Shown piece after piece: positions 6,194 to 6,829 of a stretch of DNA of 6,829 nucleotides. The number at the start of each line of letters is the position of its first letter. Position 1 is the first letter of the stretch. The stretch covers positions 1-6,829 of the forward strand of contig NZ_CALBEX010000090.1 of the NCBI RefSeq assembly GCF_937889215.1, given 5' to 3'. The notes beneath the pieces were generated by a model. That model did not search any database. It worked only from the letters and a program-made list of their open reading frames with translations, and had not been told where the DNA came from. The stretch is from an uncultured Limnohabitans sp. Lineage in GTDB: Bacteria > Pseudomonadota > Gammaproteobacteria > Burkholderiales > Burkholderiaceae_C. Both the position numbers and the translations under genes were made by a program.

Positions 6194-6829
6194 ATGTCCG
6201 TTCGTGCAGTTTACGAAGAAGAACTCCAAAAACGGGGCTACCAAAGCGACCCCGCGCAATTGCTGGCCATCGAGGCGCTGGAGCGCTGCGCCAGCGAGTG
6301 GGCGGCTTACAAGTCCAAGCGTTCGGGCTTGCTGGGCAAGTTCTTCAGCCGCCCAGAGATTCCTAAGGGCGTGTACATGTTTGGCGGGGTGGGGCGAGGC
6401 AAGAGTTTTTTGATGGACTGCTTTTTTGCGGCCGTGCCCATCGAGCGCAAAACCCGCTTGCACTTTCACGAGTTCATGCGCGAGGTGCACCGCGAACTCA
6501 CCGCGATTCAGGGCACCGTCAACCCGCTCGATGAGCTGGGCAAGCGCATGGCCAAGCGTTATCAGCTCATTTGCTTCGATGAATTCCATGTGGCCGACAT
6601 CACCGATGCGATGATCTTGCACCGCTTGCTGGTGGCGCTGTTCGACAACGGCGTGGGCTTTGTCACCACCTCCAACTTCGAGCCCGATGGCCTGTACCCC
6701 GACGGCCTGCACCGCGACCGCATCTTGCCCGCCATCGCTTTGCTGAACCAGCGCATGCAGGTGCTCAATGTGGACAACGGCACCGACTACCGCCGCCGCA
6801 CACTGGAGATGGTCAAGCTCTACCACTCG
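6194..6829 (+). CDS. zapE: Cell division protein ZapE / AFG1-like P-loop ATPase, N-terminal part (3' end outside window)
   Basis: 212 codons are open to the window edge with no stop; the family is usually about 360-380 residues, so roughly the last 40% is missing. It is a cytoplasmic AFG1/LACE1-family ATPase. In E. coli ZapE associates with FtsZ during division under stress, and eukaryotic relatives act in mitochondrial protein quality control. Visible motifs are Walker A GGVGRGKS (residues 64-71), FHEFM (91-95), Walker B LICFDEFHVADITDAM (125-140), the sensor-like TTSN (158-161), and the family stretch PDGLYPDGLHRDRILPAI (164-181). The N-terminus (YEEELQKRGYQSDPAQ) is typical. ATG 6194 is chosen because the family homology starts there; the upstream GAAGAG (6178-6183) is a fair ribosome binding site with a 10-base gap. 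Its placement after sucA-sucB-lpd is a recurrent Burkholderiales arrangement, although the terminator upstream suggests its own promoter or readthrough. Confidence 0.93.
   Translation, partial: MSVRAVYEEELQKRGYQSDPAQLLAIEALERCASEWAAYKSKRSGLLGKFFSRPEIPKGVYMFGGVGRGKSFLMDCFFAAVPIERKTRLHFHEFMREVHRELTAIQGTVNPLDELGKRMAKRYQLICFDEFHVADITDAMILHRLLVALFDNGVGFVTTSNFEPDGLYPDGLHRDRILPAIALLNQRMQVLNVDNGTDYRRRTLEMVKLYHS

Overview
The window is a chromosomal metabolic locus from a beta-proteobacterium of the order Burkholderiales, probably family Comamonadaceae. This rests on the high-GC, C/G-ending codon use, the style of the proteins (for example the GGPAPGGTC insertion in Lpd), and the gene order 2-oxoglutarate dehydrogenase E1-E2-E3 followed by the AFG1/ZapE ATPase. 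Genus and species cannot be fixed from the sequence alone. All genes lie on the + strand. No mobile element, CRISPR array, tRNA or rRNA is visible.

Layout: (1) 1-204 is the C-terminal end of a propionate--CoA ligase (prpE), closed by a strong intrinsic terminator at 224-250. (2) 205-434 is a 230-base non-coding region with no gene. It holds that terminator, a 7-bp inverted repeat that may be an operator (274-296), a weak candidate promoter, and a structured 5' leader of sucA. The leader's position and gene context match the 'sucA RNA motif' described in Burkholderiales. (3) 435-3302 sucA, 3347-4594 sucB and 4653-6080 lpd encode E1, E2 and E3 of the 2-oxoglutarate dehydrogenase complex, all apparently intact with their catalytic motifs. 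A GC-rich hairpin followed by a T run lies between sucB and lpd and may attenuate transcription inside the operon. (4) A perfect 10-bp hairpin terminator (6141-6166) lies downstream of lpd. (5) From 6194 to the window edge is the 5' part of a zapE/AFG1-type P-loop ATPase, cut off by the window end.

The three central enzymes form one complex that converts 2-oxoglutarate, CoA and NAD+ into succinyl-CoA, CO2 and NADH in the TCA cycle. The upstream prpE fragment feeds propionate into CoA metabolism but belongs to a separate transcription unit. The protein-coding content is ordinary. The most interesting parts are the non-coding ones: the sucA leader RNA, the upstream inverted repeat, and the terminator-like element inside the operon.
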